A stretch of DNA of 35,258 nt from the NCBI GenBank assembly GCA_002304835.1, contig DBPK01000001.1, forward strand, positions 57,993-93,250, in the 5' to 3' direction. The notes under the pieces are model-generated. The model was not told the DNA's origin. It searched no databases and was given only the letters and a program-made list of their open reading frames with translations. Shown one piece after another: positions 1-7,810 of this stretch. Source of the DNA: Firmicutes bacterium UBA1422 (GTDB lineage Bacteria > Bacillota > Clostridia > Peptostreptococcales > Anaerovoracaceae). Both the position numbers and the translations under genes were made by a program. Every line of letters begins with the position of its first letter. Within the stretch, counting starts at the first letter, position 1.

Positions 1-444
1 CTTACAGATTTTCTGTATGAATCGATTTTTCAGCCCGGCACAGAAAACAAACTGCCCAGAACCATCATACAGGAGCCTTCAATATGGATATATATTGATG
101 GATTCGGTTCCAAAAAAGATGATCACTGCTTTGTGGCGGAGATAGACGGAAAGCTAGTGGGAGCAGTCTGGGTGCGCTGCATAAGGGCATTCGGGCATAT
201 CGATGATTCGGTGCCGGAATTTGCCATGGCCGTTTATCCGGAGCACAGAAGAAAGGGCATAGGAACCAAACTGATGAGACGAATGTTGGCTCACCTGAAA
301 AACCGGGGTTATTCAAGAACCTCGCTTTCAGTACAAAAGAACAATTATGCATTAAAAATGTACAACAACGTCGGTTTTAAAATAATCGGTGAAAATGAGC
401 ACGACTACATAATGGCTTGTGATCTTGACTCCATAGAGTTATGA
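1..444 (+). CDS. GNAT family N-acetyltransferase (5' end outside window)
   Basis: The open frame runs in from base 1 without a start, so this is the C-terminal 147 residues of a longer protein; the GTG at 133 is internal. The GNAT acetyl-CoA loop is clear as R-R-K-G-I-G-T-K-L (about residues 85-93), preceded by a beta strand ending in FAMAVYPEHR and followed by LSVQKNNYALKMYNNVGFK, the usual strand-helix-strand end of the fold. This family transfers an acetyl group from acetyl-CoA to an amine; the substrate cannot be read from the sequence. It is followed after 77 bases by a flavodoxin gene with its own strong ribosome site. A second, unrelated GNAT gene lies at 1971. Confidence 0.85.
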   Translation, partial: LTDFLYESIFQPGTENKLPRTIIQEPSIWIYIDGFGSKKDDHCFVAEIDGKLVGAVWVRCIRAFGHIDDSVPEFAMAVYPEHRRKGIGTKLMRRMLAHLKNRGYSRTSLSVQKNNYALKMYNNVGFKIIGENEHDYIMACDLDSIEL

Positions 445-521
445 TTTGGGAGTGGGGATACAGACCTAAGCAGGGGGATATCGCCTTAAAAAGTATTTTT
501 TATAATTTGGGGAGGTAAAAA

Positions 522-974
522 ATGAATGTTGGTATTATAATTTATTCAAAGACAGGAAACACTTTATCGGTGGCAGAAAAACTTCAGGAAGCCATCAAAT
601 CTGCGGGACATACAGTGAATATCGAAAGAGTTGAAACTGAAAGTGATGATCCCAATTCTCCGTTAAAAAAAGCTCCGGATACAGAGCCTTATGAAGTCCT
701 GATTTTTGCATCTCCGGTGCATGCTTTTTCGCTTGCCAAGCCCATGGACTCATATTTGTCGCAGATCAAGGATATTAAAAACAAAAAAGTATATTGTTTC
801 ATAACACAGCAGTTAAAAAAATCATGGATGGGAGGCGACCGTGCTGTGAAACAGGTCAGATCAAAATGCAAAAAAAAGGGAGCAGATGTTATTTTGAGTG
901 GGGGAGTCAACTGGTCATCAGCGAAAAGGAAAGCTCAGATAGAAGATATAATAACAAAAATGAGCTCCCTGTGA
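522..974 (+). CDS. Flavodoxin-family protein
   Basis: 150 residues, the size of a short-chain flavodoxin. The N-terminus has a hydrophobic strand followed by the FMN phosphate loop S-K-T-G-N-T (residues 9-14). A second strand ending in FASPVHAF (around residues 67-74) fits the loop that stacks on the isoalloxazine ring, here without the usual tryptophan. Flavodoxins are cytosolic one-electron carriers; members of this divergent group are also annotated as flavodoxin-like oxidoreductases, so the redox partner is unknown. The start is supported by GGGGAGG a few bases upstream. The next gene starts 23 bases downstream and may be co-transcribed. Confidence 0.85.
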   Translation: MNVGIIIYSKTGNTLSVAEKLQEAIKSAGHTVNIERVETESDDPNSPLKKAPDTEPYEVLIFASPVHAFSLAKPMDSYLSQIKDIKNKKVYCFITQQLKKSWMGGDRAVKQVRSKCKKKGADVILSGGVNWSSAKRKAQIEDIITKMSSL

Positions 975-997
975 TCCTTTTTAGGAAGGAGTAAAAA

Positions 998-1426
998 GTG
1001 GAAGAAAAACTTATTGCGCCATGCGGTATGAACTGTGGGCTTTGTATCGCATATCAATTCAGAGAAAAAGATTTGAACAAAAAAGGTTTTCACAAAAAAT
1101 ATTGTCCGGGATGTATACCAAGGGGAGAAAACTGCAAGCATATGGCTCACATATGCAGTCTGGTGGGAGAAGGCAAAGTCAGATTCTGCTATGAGTGTGA
1201 AGAATATCCCTGCAAGAGACTGAAATCCCTGGACAAGCGATACAGTACAAAATACAACATGAGCATGATCGAAAACCTGGATATGATCAAAGAAAAAGGG
1301 ATGAAAGCTTTTCTTGAAAAAGAAGAAAAAAAATGGACGTGTCCCACATGCGGCGGTATCACATGCTGCCATGCTGGACTTTGTCTTGAATGTGACATCG
1401 ATAAACTGATCCGCAAAAAGAAGTGA
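998..1426 (+). CDS. DUF3795 domain cysteine-rich protein
   Basis: 142 residues with at least 17 cysteines. It opens with APCGMNCGLC, the hallmark start of DUF3795 proteins, followed by CPGC, CYECEEYPC and a C-terminal CPTCGG...CCHAGLCLEC, so several zinc or Fe-S sites are likely. No function has been established for the family as far as I know. The GTG start is chosen because it directly precedes the conserved N-terminus and follows GGAAGGAG with good spacing. It sits 23 bases after the flavodoxin gene, a pairing that would suit redox or metal chemistry, but that is inference from position only. Confidence 0.85.
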   Translation: MEEKLIAPCGMNCGLCIAYQFREKDLNKKGFHKKYCPGCIPRGENCKHMAHICSLVGEGKVRFCYECEEYPCKRLKSLDKRYSTKYNMSMIENLDMIKEKGMKAFLEKEEKKWTCPTCGGITCCHAGLCLECDIDKLIRKKK

Positions 1427-1463
1427 TTACACAAACACATTTTCTGAAACGGGGGATATTTCT

Positions 1464-1949
1464 GTGAAAACGATGAACGATCATTTAAAAGAATATACGT
1501 TACAGCTTAAAAAAGGTGATATACAAAAGGCATATAAGGGCATAATGATTTTCATGTCAGGACTAAAAAAACAAATGGAGAGCAGACATCCGGGGTACAA
1601 AACAAGTACAGTATATCCGGGATATATGGATATGACATATTTCGCCTTTACACCTTTTGAGCTAAGGGATAAAAACCTTAAGATAGCCGTTGTCTATCTT
1701 CATGAACAAAACAGGTTCGAAGCATGGCTTGGCGGAGTGAATAGAAGCATACAGAAACAGTATATCGAAATATTCAAGGATAAAAATATAGGGGAAGCAA
1801 AGCTTTCAAAGGCGGCTTCCGGAGTTGACTCCATTCTGGAACTGGAAATTGTTTCAGACCCCGACCTTGACGATACAGAAAAAACTATGATACTTATTGA
1901 AAAAATGACAATTGAATTTTCAGAGGACATCCTCTCATTTTTTAAGTAA
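1464..1949 (+). CDS. Conserved hypothetical protein, DUF7000-like
   Basis: A 161-residue cytosolic protein without signal peptide or membrane segment. It resembles small Firmicutes proteins I recall as DUF7000: an N-terminal helix (LKEYTLQLKKGDIQKAYKGI), a central YPGYMDMTYFAFTP stretch, then IAVVYLHEQNRFEAWLGGVNR. The central aromatic residues and the W-L-x-G-x-N-R motif are the likeliest conserved sites. The GTG start has a weak GGGGGA ribosome site; ATG at 1473 is an alternative. It lies in a run of small plus-strand genes of unrelated families, so context adds little. The family name is from memory and should be treated as tentative. Confidence 0.6.
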   Translation: MKTMNDHLKEYTLQLKKGDIQKAYKGIMIFMSGLKKQMESRHPGYKTSTVYPGYMDMTYFAFTPFELRDKNLKIAVVYLHEQNRFEAWLGGVNRSIQKQYIEIFKDKNIGEAKLSKAASGVDSILELEIVSDPDLDDTEKTMILIEKMTIEFSEDILSFFK

Positions 1950-1970
1950 AAAGGAAAGGTGAAGGGTGGT

Positions 1971-2366
1971 ATGGTAATAAGACGATATTTAAAATCTGAA
2001 GATGAACAAAAGCTTTTTGAGCTGCTAAAAAAAGAAGGGGAAGAGTGGGCCTGCTATTGGAAGGAGCAGGTCTCAGAAAAATATAAGGCGGCCCTTGATG
2101 ATTCCATAACATATGTGGCATACAAAGGTGATATATTGTGTGGATATTCAAGGTCCCTTTGTGACAGTGGCTTTTATATCTATCTATGCGACCTTTTGGT
2201 CATGCGGGAACACAGAGGCAAAAATATTGGAAAGAAACTAATGGACCGTATTTGCCAAGACTGGCCGGATCATAAAATATATGTAATGTCCGACGTGGAT
2301 GAGTATTACGAAAAACAGGGATACAGAAGAGAAGGCTCAATCTATGAAGTGACAAAATATAGCTAG
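1971..2366 (+). CDS. GNAT family N-acetyltransferase
   Basis: About 131 residues. The acetyl-CoA signature appears as LLVMREHRGKNIGKKLMDRI, with the R/Q-x-x-G-x-G/A loop seen as R-G-K-N-I-G. It ends with VMSDVDEYYEKQGYRREGSIYEV, the typical C-terminal Y-x-K-x-G-Y of small GNATs. I prefer ATG 1971 because MVIRRYLKSEDEQ is a usual GNAT opening and the purine-rich AAGGAAAGGTGAAGGG lies just upstream; a GTG at 1959 would add four residues. The substrate is unknown. The spacer after it leads directly into the duplicated promoter of the TetR operon. Confidence 0.82.
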   Translation: MVIRRYLKSEDEQKLFELLKKEGEEWACYWKEQVSEKYKAALDDSITYVAYKGDILCGYSRSLCDSGFYIYLCDLLVMREHRGKNIGKKLMDRICQDWPDHKIYVMSDVDEYYEKQGYRREGSIYEVTKYS

Positions 2367-2401
2367 GATATTTCTGCCTGGTATTTTTTTGCAAAAAAAT
2401 G

Positions 2402-2467
2402 TTGACCGAATCGGTTATCAGTGCTATTATTGAATTGACCGAATCGGTTATTAGCGCTATTATTAAA
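2402..2467 (+). promoter_or_regulatory. Duplicated promoter-operator of the TetR/ABC operon
   Basis: Two direct copies of a 33-bp unit begin at 2402 and 2435. Each copy holds TTGACC, 17 bases, then TATTAT, which is a good sigma-A promoter (2402-2407/2425-2430 and 2435-2440/2458-2463). Each copy also contains the 11-bp palindrome ACCGAATCGGT overlapping the -35 box and spacer, a typical position for a TetR-family operator. The two copies differ at only a few positions. The 16-bp palindrome TTTTTTTGCAAAAAAA at 2385-2400 abuts the first -35 box and could act as an UP element. The likely repressor is the TetR protein encoded immediately downstream. Confidence 0.75.
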
Positions 2468-2490
2468 ATGCTTGAATCGATTACAGTTCA

Positions 2491-3108
2491 TTGATTTTTG
2501 GAGGCGATATTACGGATAACTTTACAAAACTATCAAAAGAAAAGCAGAAAGCAGTCCTTTCAGCTGGCTATATTTGTTTCGGTAAAAACGGATATAAAAA
2601 GACTTCTATGATGGATATTGCTCAGCAGGCAGGCATATCAAAAGCCTCGCTTTTTCAGTATTTCGGAACGAAAAGACAGATGTACCGTTATCTTTATCAG
2701 TATGCGGTGGACTTGATAATAAAAAAACTTCCTGAAGGGACAGATGATCTTTTTGAATGCATCGAAAAAATCACAGAGGCAAAAATGCGAATAGTTTCAG
2801 AATATCCTGGGATGTATGATTTTATCGCCTCATCCATAAGCGAGGGCGATCCCGAGATCGTAGATGATCTTAAAGAAATGAATAAGCAAAATACCGCCAT
2901 GGGTATGGATATGCTTTTTTCAAAAGTGGACTTTGGAAGATTCAAACCGGGTGTCGACATGAAAATCGTAAATAATCTGCTCATATGGATAAGCGAGGGC
3001 CTTATACGCTCATCAGTAGGATCAATAAGTGCAGAAAATATAATTAAAGAACTTGAAATATACATGGAGCTGCTCAAAAAAACTTTATACAGGGAGGAAT
3101 ATCTTTAA
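2491..3108 (+). CDS. TetR/AcrR family transcriptional regulator
   Basis: Up to 205 residues. The N-terminal DNA-binding domain is clear: KAVLSAGYICFGKNGYKKTSMMDIAQQAGISKASLFQYFGTKRQMYRYL splits into helices 1-4, with the recognition helix in SKASLFQYF (about residues 47-58). The C-terminal helical part would bind an unknown ligand. The stop overlaps the ABC ATPase start (TAATG), so it is the first gene of an exporter operon and probably represses it through the two palindromes upstream. The start is uncertain: TTG 2491 has no ribosome site, whereas GGAGG at 2500-2504 is correctly spaced for ATT 2509 or ACG 2512, giving a protein beginning near TDNFTKLSKEKQ. Confidence 0.9.
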   Translation: MIFGGDITDNFTKLSKEKQKAVLSAGYICFGKNGYKKTSMMDIAQQAGISKASLFQYFGTKRQMYRYLYQYAVDLIIKKLPEGTDDLFECIEKITEAKMRIVSEYPGMYDFIASSISEGDPEIVDDLKEMNKQNTAMGMDMLFSKVDFGRFKPGVDMKIVNNLLIWISEGLIRSSVGSISAENIIKELEIYMELLKKTLYREEYL

Positions 3109-3992
3109 TGAATGTGATCGAGATCAAGGGCCTTACAAGGGATTATGGCAATGACCGGGGGGTATTTGATGTTTCATTTTCGGTAAAGGAAGGTGAAGTG
3201 TTCGGATTTTTGGGACCAAACGGAGCGGGAAAAACAACCACCATAAGACATCTGATGGGATTTTTGAAACCGCAGAAAGGCAGCTGCACCATAGCAGGGA
3301 GGGACTGCTGGAAGGAAAGTGCCCGGATACAGGAACAGCTGGGATACATTCCGGGGGAAATGGATTTTTTCAGTGATATGACCGGGCAGGAATTCTTGAG
3401 TTTCCTGGAGAAATACAGAGGCATAAAAGCAAACGGCCGCAAAAATGAGCTGTTTGAAAGGTTTGAACTTGATGCAAAAGGCAAGCTCAAAAAAATGAGC
3501 AAAGGAATGAAACAAAAAGTAGGTATAGTGGCGGCCTTTATGCATGACCCGCAGGTGCTGATACTTGATGAACCCACCAGCGGCCTGGATCCCCTGATGC
3601 AGAATCGTTTTATCAATCTAATACTTGAAGAAAAGAAGAGAGACAAGACTATACTTATGTCATCGCATATGTTTGAAGAAGTGGAACGCACATGTCACAG
3701 AGTTTGCATAATAAAAAACGGTCGGCTTGCAGCCGTGGATCCAGTGGATGCCCTTAAGTCGGCTCAGGTCAGAAAGTATATCATAACCCTGGACAGTCCG
3801 GATTCTGCGGCGGCTTTTGCAAGAGAGGAGCTGGGAGAGACGGTTGTTTCAGGCAGCAGTGTGACCGTGGGCATAAAAGGCGGCATAAAAGATCTGATAG
3901 CAGTGATGGCTCGCTACCCGGTAACCGACATAAAAACGCCGGGCCAGAGTCTTGAAGAAGTTTTTCTGCAGTATTACGGGGGTGATAAGTAA
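3108..3992 (+). CDS. ABC transporter ATP-binding protein (ABC-2 exporter type)
   Basis: 294 residues. It has Walker A GPNGAGKTT (about residues 38-46), a degenerate signature MSKGMKQK, Walker B VLILDEPTSGLDP and the switch histidine in MSSHMFEEVER. A C-terminal extension of about 80 residues after the nucleotide-binding domain is normal for DrrA/NatA-like ATPases. It powers the permease encoded next, with which it overlaps by one base (TAATG); the gene upstream also overlaps by one base, so the three genes form one translationally coupled operon. The substrate is likely a drug, peptide or lipid-like compound sensed by the TetR protein, but nothing in the sequence fixes it. Confidence 0.93.
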   Translation: MNVIEIKGLTRDYGNDRGVFDVSFSVKEGEVFGFLGPNGAGKTTTIRHLMGFLKPQKGSCTIAGRDCWKESARIQEQLGYIPGEMDFFSDMTGQEFLSFLEKYRGIKANGRKNELFERFELDAKGKLKKMSKGMKQKVGIVAAFMHDPQVLILDEPTSGLDPLMQNRFINLILEEKKRDKTILMSSHMFEEVERTCHRVCIIKNGRLAAVDPVDALKSAQVRKYIITLDSPDSAAAFAREELGETVVSGSSVTVGIKGGIKDLIAVMARYPVTDIKTPGQSLEEVFLQYYGGDK

Positions 3993-4792
3993 TGTTCAGT
4001 CCAATACTATTCAAACAGGGAATGAAGGAGAGCTGGAGACTGCTGTTCATCATCGGTGCTGTACTGGCAATGTACTTTATAATAATCATTTATATGTTTG
4101 ATCCTAAATTAAGCCATGTATTTGATGAGTACGCCAAAGCCATGCCTCAGATGATGTCTATGTTCGGTATGAAATCCACATCCGGATCACTTACTGAATT
4201 CCTGGCATCCTATCTTTACGGTTTTATTATACCGGTGCTTCCCATGGTGTTTGCCATACTTTGTGCAAACCGGCTTATTGCCCGCCATGTGGATCGGGGG
4301 TCCATGTCATATCTGCTGGCGGCTCCTGTAAAGCGCACATCAGTGGCAGTTACACAGGCCATGGTTCTTGTGACGGGAATAGTCCTTCTTGTTGCTCTTT
4401 CCACAGTGCTGGGAATAGTAACAAGCGAGTTTTTATTCAAAGGAGATCTGGATAAAGAAGGTTTCATAATTATAAATATAGGAGCCCTTTCCATGCTGCT
4501 TTTCATCGCAGGTATATGTTTTCTTTGTTCCTGTATTTTCAGCGATGCAAAAAAGGCAGCTGCTTTCGGAGCCGGGATACCGTCTATTATGTACATAATA
4601 CAAATGCTGGCAAATGCAGGTGAAAAATTTGAAGACCTGAAGTATGCCACCTTCTTCACTCTCTTTGATACCGATGGGATAATCAAAGAAGATACTTTCG
4701 CATATGTTCAGATAGTTATACTTTTGGCGGGAGCCTTACTCCTGTTCGCCGCTGCAGTAATTGTTTTCAGGAAAAAAGATCTTCACATATAG
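3992..4792 (+). CDS. ABC-2 type transporter permease
   Basis: 266 residues with about six hydrophobic segments: residues 17-37, 71-93, 115-140, 160-183, 190-208 and 235-260 approximately. This pattern, and the cytosolic loop RLIARHVDRGSMSYLLAAPVKRTS between segments 2 and 3, fit the ABC-2 exporter permease fold. The R-G-[ST]-x-x-x-L-L-x-x-P motif in that loop is typical of this family and contacts the ATPase. It is the last gene of the TetR/ATPase/permease operon, followed by a strong terminator at 4845. Two copies would pair with two ATPase subunits in the membrane. Confidence 0.9.
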   Translation: MFSPILFKQGMKESWRLLFIIGAVLAMYFIIIIYMFDPKLSHVFDEYAKAMPQMMSMFGMKSTSGSLTEFLASYLYGFIIPVLPMVFAILCANRLIARHVDRGSMSYLLAAPVKRTSVAVTQAMVLVTGIVLLVALSTVLGIVTSEFLFKGDLDKEGFIIINIGALSMLLFIAGICFLCSCIFSDAKKAAAFGAGIPSIMYIIQMLANAGEKFEDLKYATFFTLFDTDGIIKEDTFAYVQIVILLAGALLLFAAAVIVFRKKDLHI

Positions 4793-4844
4793 GAACAAAA
4801 CCCTGTCATCCCACGGCAAACAAAAAAGATTAATAAAAAAAGAT

Positions 4845-4875
4845 AAAGCCCGGCAAAAATTGCCGGGCTTTTTTA
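4845..4875. terminator. Bidirectional Rho-independent terminator
   Basis: A perfect 11-bp stem: AAAGCCCGGCA (4845-4855), loop AAAAT, TGCCGGGCTTT (4861-4871), followed by T residues; the A-run on the left serves the minus strand. It separates the converging TetR/ABC operon and the fetB-like gene. Confidence 0.95.
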
Positions 4876-4889
4876 TCCAATGATATGCA

Positions 4890-5690
4890 TTATTTTTTTC
4901 TCAATGAACTTAGATTTATCAGCTGTTTCTGTGTATTGAAGAAGCATTTATAACCCAGTTGAAGAAACATGATAACTGTCAAAGCCACACTTCCTAATAT
5001 GCCCAGCATTATGGCGATCTGATATTCGATTGCAGTCAAAGGAGAGACGCCCGAAAGTATCTGGCCGGTCATCATTCCCGGAAGAAAAACGATTCCCATG
5101 CCTAACATGGAATTTATTGTTGGCAGTATGGCTGAATCAAAAGCATTATCTATGATCTGCTTTGATGCTGATTTGGGAGTTGCACCCAGCATTAGAGCTC
5201 CTTCAATAAGATCTTTCCGCGACTGCATCCCTTCTGTGAGCTGGCTCACTCCCAGCGATATGCCGGTCATGGAATTTCCTATAAGCATGCCTGCGATAGG
5301 GATGAAATACTGAGGATCATACCACCTGGAAATATTTATCAGCACAAACACAAAATAAAAAAGGCATGATACTGTACCGGTTATCATTGAAGCTGCAATT
5401 ATGACTTTCAATTTTGAGGGAAGTTTTCCTTTTGTTCTTTTTATTATGTTGAAAATTGAAAAGCCTTCCATTGCCACAAGAATAATTATCGTGAAAAGCG
5501 GGGAAGGGTTATCGAAAATATATACAAGTATATAACCTGTAAGTATGAGCTGCAAAGTCATTCTCACAGAAGATATCAGGATTTCTTTTTCTCTGGATAT
5601 TCTCTTTAACTTTACTATTATCAGAAGGATCAAAACAAATACATAAGCTGCGGCCATTTGCCATAAGTGCAGATCTATAACGCCATTCAT
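4890..5690 (-). CDS. fetB: FetB-type ABC transporter permease (UPF0014)
   Basis: 266 residues with about seven membrane segments. The sequence matches the UPF0014/YbbM/FetB family: EILISSVRMTLQLILTGYIL near the N-terminus, PIAGMLIGNSMTGISLG in the middle, then EGALMLGATPKSASKQIIDNAFDSAILPTINSMLGMGIVFLPGMMTGQILSGVSPLTAIEYQIAIM split over the coupling region. The G-A-T-x-x-x-A segment is the likely ATPase contact. In E. coli FetAB exports iron and protects against peroxide; here that is inferred from family only. The start overlaps the end of the ATPase gene by four bases (ATGA), so the pair is translationally coupled. Confidence 0.92.
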   Translation of the reverse strand: MNGVIDLHLWQMAAAYVFVLILLIIVKLKRISREKEILISSVRMTLQLILTGYILVYIFDNPSPLFTIIILVAMEGFSIFNIIKRTKGKLPSKLKVIIAASMITGTVSCLFYFVFVLINISRWYDPQYFIPIAGMLIGNSMTGISLGVSQLTEGMQSRKDLIEGALMLGATPKSASKQIIDNAFDSAILPTINSMLGMGIVFLPGMMTGQILSGVSPLTAIEYQIAIMLGILGSVALTVIMFLQLGYKCFFNTQKQLINLSSLRKK

Positions 5691-6331
5691 ACGAACACCT
5701 CCTTTGGAGAAACTATCCTGCCTTTGCTGATTTCTATTATTTTTTCGGAATATTCTCGGGCTATACTCTTAGAATGTGTAACCATGATCAGTGTTTTGTC
5801 AGTGGCCTTTGTATAGCTGACGATTTTTTCTATGACGATTTTTTCAGTTTCGTCATCCAAAGCAGAAGAAGGTTCATCCAATAAAAAAACTTCCGGATCA
5901 AGCAGGATCACCCTTCCAAGAGCAAGACGCTGTTTTTCGCCGCCTGAAAGATCATCACTTTCTGTGTCCGGATATTTTTCCAGGTTTACAGTAGCTAAAA
6001 TTTCATGAAGCTTTTCGTCATCAACCATGGGTTTTTCTGCAAATTTCAAACCTATAAGCAGGTTTTCCCTTATTGTGCCGGGAAATACCGTGGGGACCTG
6101 AGGCAACATTGTGATTTGCCTTCTGATTTCAACCGAATCAACGGTATCGATATTTTCCCCGTTATAAAATATCTCACCGCTTTCACAGCTTATCATTTTG
6201 TTCAGGAGCCTTAGCAGAGTTGTTTTACCGCTTCCGCTTTCACCTACAATACATGTTATCTTGTTTTTTTCGATGGAAAGATAATCTATTTCAAGAATAT
6301 CCTTATATCTCATGTTTTTTATAACAAACAT
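5687..6331 (-). CDS. fetA: FetA-type ABC transporter ATP-binding protein
   Basis: 214 residues, the length of a minimal nucleotide-binding domain. Walker A GESGSGKTT (residues 33-41), Q-loop in TMLPQVPTVF, signature LSGGEKQR, Walker B VFLLDEPSSALD and switch histidine in MVTHSKSIA are all intact. It pairs with the FetB-like permease encoded directly downstream with a four-base overlap. It lies 21 bases after the PadR gene with an AAGGAAGG ribosome site, so PadR, ATPase and permease form one minus-strand operon. Substrate is inferred (iron or another metal). Confidence 0.92.
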   Translation of the reverse strand: MFVIKNMRYKDILEIDYLSIEKNKITCIVGESGSGKTTLLRLLNKMISCESGEIFYNGENIDTVDSVEIRRQITMLPQVPTVFPGTIRENLLIGLKFAEKPMVDDEKLHEILATVNLEKYPDTESDDLSGGEKQRLALGRVILLDPEVFLLDEPSSALDDETEKIVIEKIVSYTKATDKTLIMVTHSKSIAREYSEKIIEISKGRIVSPKEVFV

Positions 6332-6352
6332 AAAAATTTTACCTTCCTTTTG

Positions 6353-6661
6353 TTACTCATTGATTTCTCTTATCAATTCGGAAGCTTTTTCACGGGCATC
6401 CTTTAAGACATTTTCTCCCAGCTGGGTTGTTTTGTAGTATTTACGGATCTTACCGTTTACCGTTTTTTCTTCTTTTTCAAGAAGGCCTCCGGTCTGCATG
6501 TTATGAAGGATAGGATATAGTGTTCCTGGGCTCATTTCATATCCGTGCGTCTTAAGTTCTTCAAGCAGGAAGGAACCATATACGGATCCCTTTTTTGCGT
6601 GATGAAGTATATGGACCTGGATAAATCCCAGAAAAATCTTTCGTAAAACCTTATCATGCAT
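6353..6661 (-). CDS. PadR family transcriptional regulator
   Basis: About 102 residues. The winged-helix core is typical of PadR: VHILHHAKKGSVYGSFLLEEL, then YEMSPGTLYPILHNMQTGGLLEKEEKTVNGKIRKYYKTT, where SPGTLYPIL is the family recognition helix and GKIRKYYKTT the wing. ATG at 6661 is chosen because it follows an AGGGAGAGG ribosome site; an upstream in-frame start at 6745 would add 28 residues unlike the family. It heads the fetA-fetB operon and probably controls it. PadR repressors are usually released by a small ligand; none is known here. Confidence 0.9.
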   Translation of the reverse strand: MHDKVLRKIFLGFIQVHILHHAKKGSVYGSFLLEELKTHGYEMSPGTLYPILHNMQTGGLLEKEEKTVNGKIRKYYKTTQLGENVLKDAREKASELIREINE

Positions 6662-6871
6662 TTTGACCTCTCCCTTATTATTAGTATAACGAAAACCGAT
6701 ATTGAAGTTAGATAACAATATAACATTTTTCATATATAGAAGCAAGCAATTTATAAAAACTGTATGTTTGGTTTTAATAAAAATGGGTAAAAAATTAACA
6801 ATGTTTTAGTGCAGACAATAATATAAAAAAAATAATTCTACATGTAAAATGATATGAAAAAGGAGAACATC
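6662..6871. promoter_or_regulatory. AT-rich divergent control region, PadR operon / dehydrogenase
   Basis: 210 bases between divergent starts. On the minus strand TATACT lies 6682-6687 or so, a plausible -10 for the PadR operon without a clear -35. On the plus strand TTAACA (6795-6800), 18 bases, then TAATAT (6819-6824) is a weak promoter for the dehydrogenase. No clear PadR operator palindrome was recognised by eye. Confidence 0.35.
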
Positions 6872-7639
6872 ATGAAATTAAAAGGAAAAACAGCTATAGT
6901 GACCGGGGCCAGCTCCGGAATGGGAAGGGATATAGCATTTTATTTTGCAAAAGAAGGAGCAAACGTACTGGCTGTGGCCAGAAGGGCTGAAAGACTAAAA
7001 GATCTTGAGGAACAAACAAAAGATCTGGAAGGGAAAGTAGTTGCATTTTCTGGGGACGTTTCAGATAAGAGCAAGGCTGAGGCCATGATAGATGAAGCAG
7101 TAAAAGTATTCGGCAAACTGGACATACTTGTAAATAATGCGGGAATAATGGATGACATGAGCGGCATAGGTGATGTGGGCGATGAGATGTATGATAAGGT
7201 ATTTGATGTAAATGTCAAAGCCACAATGTATGCCATGCGCAAAGCAGTCAAATATTTTGAAGGCGTCGGAGGCGGCAATATAATAAATATTGCGTCCATA
7301 GGCGGTATCAAGGGCGGAATAGCAGGGGCAGCATATACAGCAAGCAAACACGCAGTTGTGGGTCTTACAAAAAACACCGCATATATGTATGCACCTAAAA
7401 ATATAAGATGTAACGCCATATGCCCGGGAGCAATCGAGACAGAGATAGCCGGCAGTGAATACATGAAGAAAATCAATATGGAAGGAGCACAAAGGACCGG
7501 TGTTGGGATGGCACTTAATCCCAGGAGCGGAAAAGGCAGCGAAATAGCAACTGTAGCCGTTTTCCTGGCCGGAGAAGATGCTTCGTTTGTAAATGGACAG
7601 TGTCTTGCAGTAGACGGCGGCTGGACAGCATATATGTAA
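6872..7639 (+). CDS. Short-chain dehydrogenase/reductase (SDR)
   Basis: 255 residues, the classical SDR length. The cofactor motif TGASSGMG (residues 12-19), the NNAG strand motif, the catalytic serine in NIASIGG and YTASKHA (Tyr-x-x-x-Lys) are all present; it ends in VDGGWTAYM like glucose/3-oxoacyl reductase-type members. It should oxidise or reduce an alcohol/ketone with NAD(P)(H); the arginines in AVARRAERL suggest NADP, tentatively. ATG 6872 is chosen because AAAAGGAG sits just upstream; ATG 6854 would include the ribosome site in the coding region. It appears to be a single-gene unit with a terminator at 7681. Confidence 0.93.
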   Translation: MKLKGKTAIVTGASSGMGRDIAFYFAKEGANVLAVARRAERLKDLEEQTKDLEGKVVAFSGDVSDKSKAEAMIDEAVKVFGKLDILVNNAGIMDDMSGIGDVGDEMYDKVFDVNVKATMYAMRKAVKYFEGVGGGNIINIASIGGIKGGIAGAAYTASKHAVVGLTKNTAYMYAPKNIRCNAICPGAIETEIAGSEYMKKINMEGAQRTGVGMALNPRSGKGSEIATVAVFLAGEDASFVNGQCLAVDGGWTAYM

Positions 7640-7680
7640 TTTAAAAAAAGAATATAAAGCATCAAAAATCAGTTGAACAA

Positions 7681-7742
7681 AAAAAGAGGCGTAATGTTAT
7701 CGAATCACAGATGTGATTTGTTATAATCGTGCCTCTTTTTTT
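7681..7742 (+). terminator. Rho-independent terminator after the SDR gene
   Basis: AAAAAGAGGC (7681-7690) pairs with GCCTCTTTTT (7731-7740), enclosing a second hairpin AATCACA/TGTGATT (7703-7709/7712-7718), and is followed by more T residues. Confidence 0.85.
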
Positions 7743-7770
7743 ACACTTTTTTGCTATGCTGTGTTATATT
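7741..7770 (+). promoter_or_regulatory. Possible katG promoter
   Basis: TTACAC (7741-7746), 18 bases, TATATT (7765-7770), 40 bases before katG and just after the SDR terminator. No PerR-type inverted repeat was found by eye in the spacer. Confidence 0.4.
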
Positions 7771-7810
7771 TAAGATGTATAAGCCAACTTTCTGAAAGGA
7801 GGACTATATC

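Noticed and set aside
2468..2494. Eight-codon frame MLESITVH ahead of the TetR gene
   Set aside because: It begins at or before the predicted transcription start from the second promoter and has no ribosome site.
6940..7665. Minus-strand frame of 241 codons opposite the SDR gene
   Set aside because: The plus strand has complete SDR motifs; the opposite frame has no start context or family match.
7719..7728. TTATAATCG as half of a PerR box near katG
   Set aside because: No inverted partner at the required spacing, and it lies inside the SDR terminator stem.
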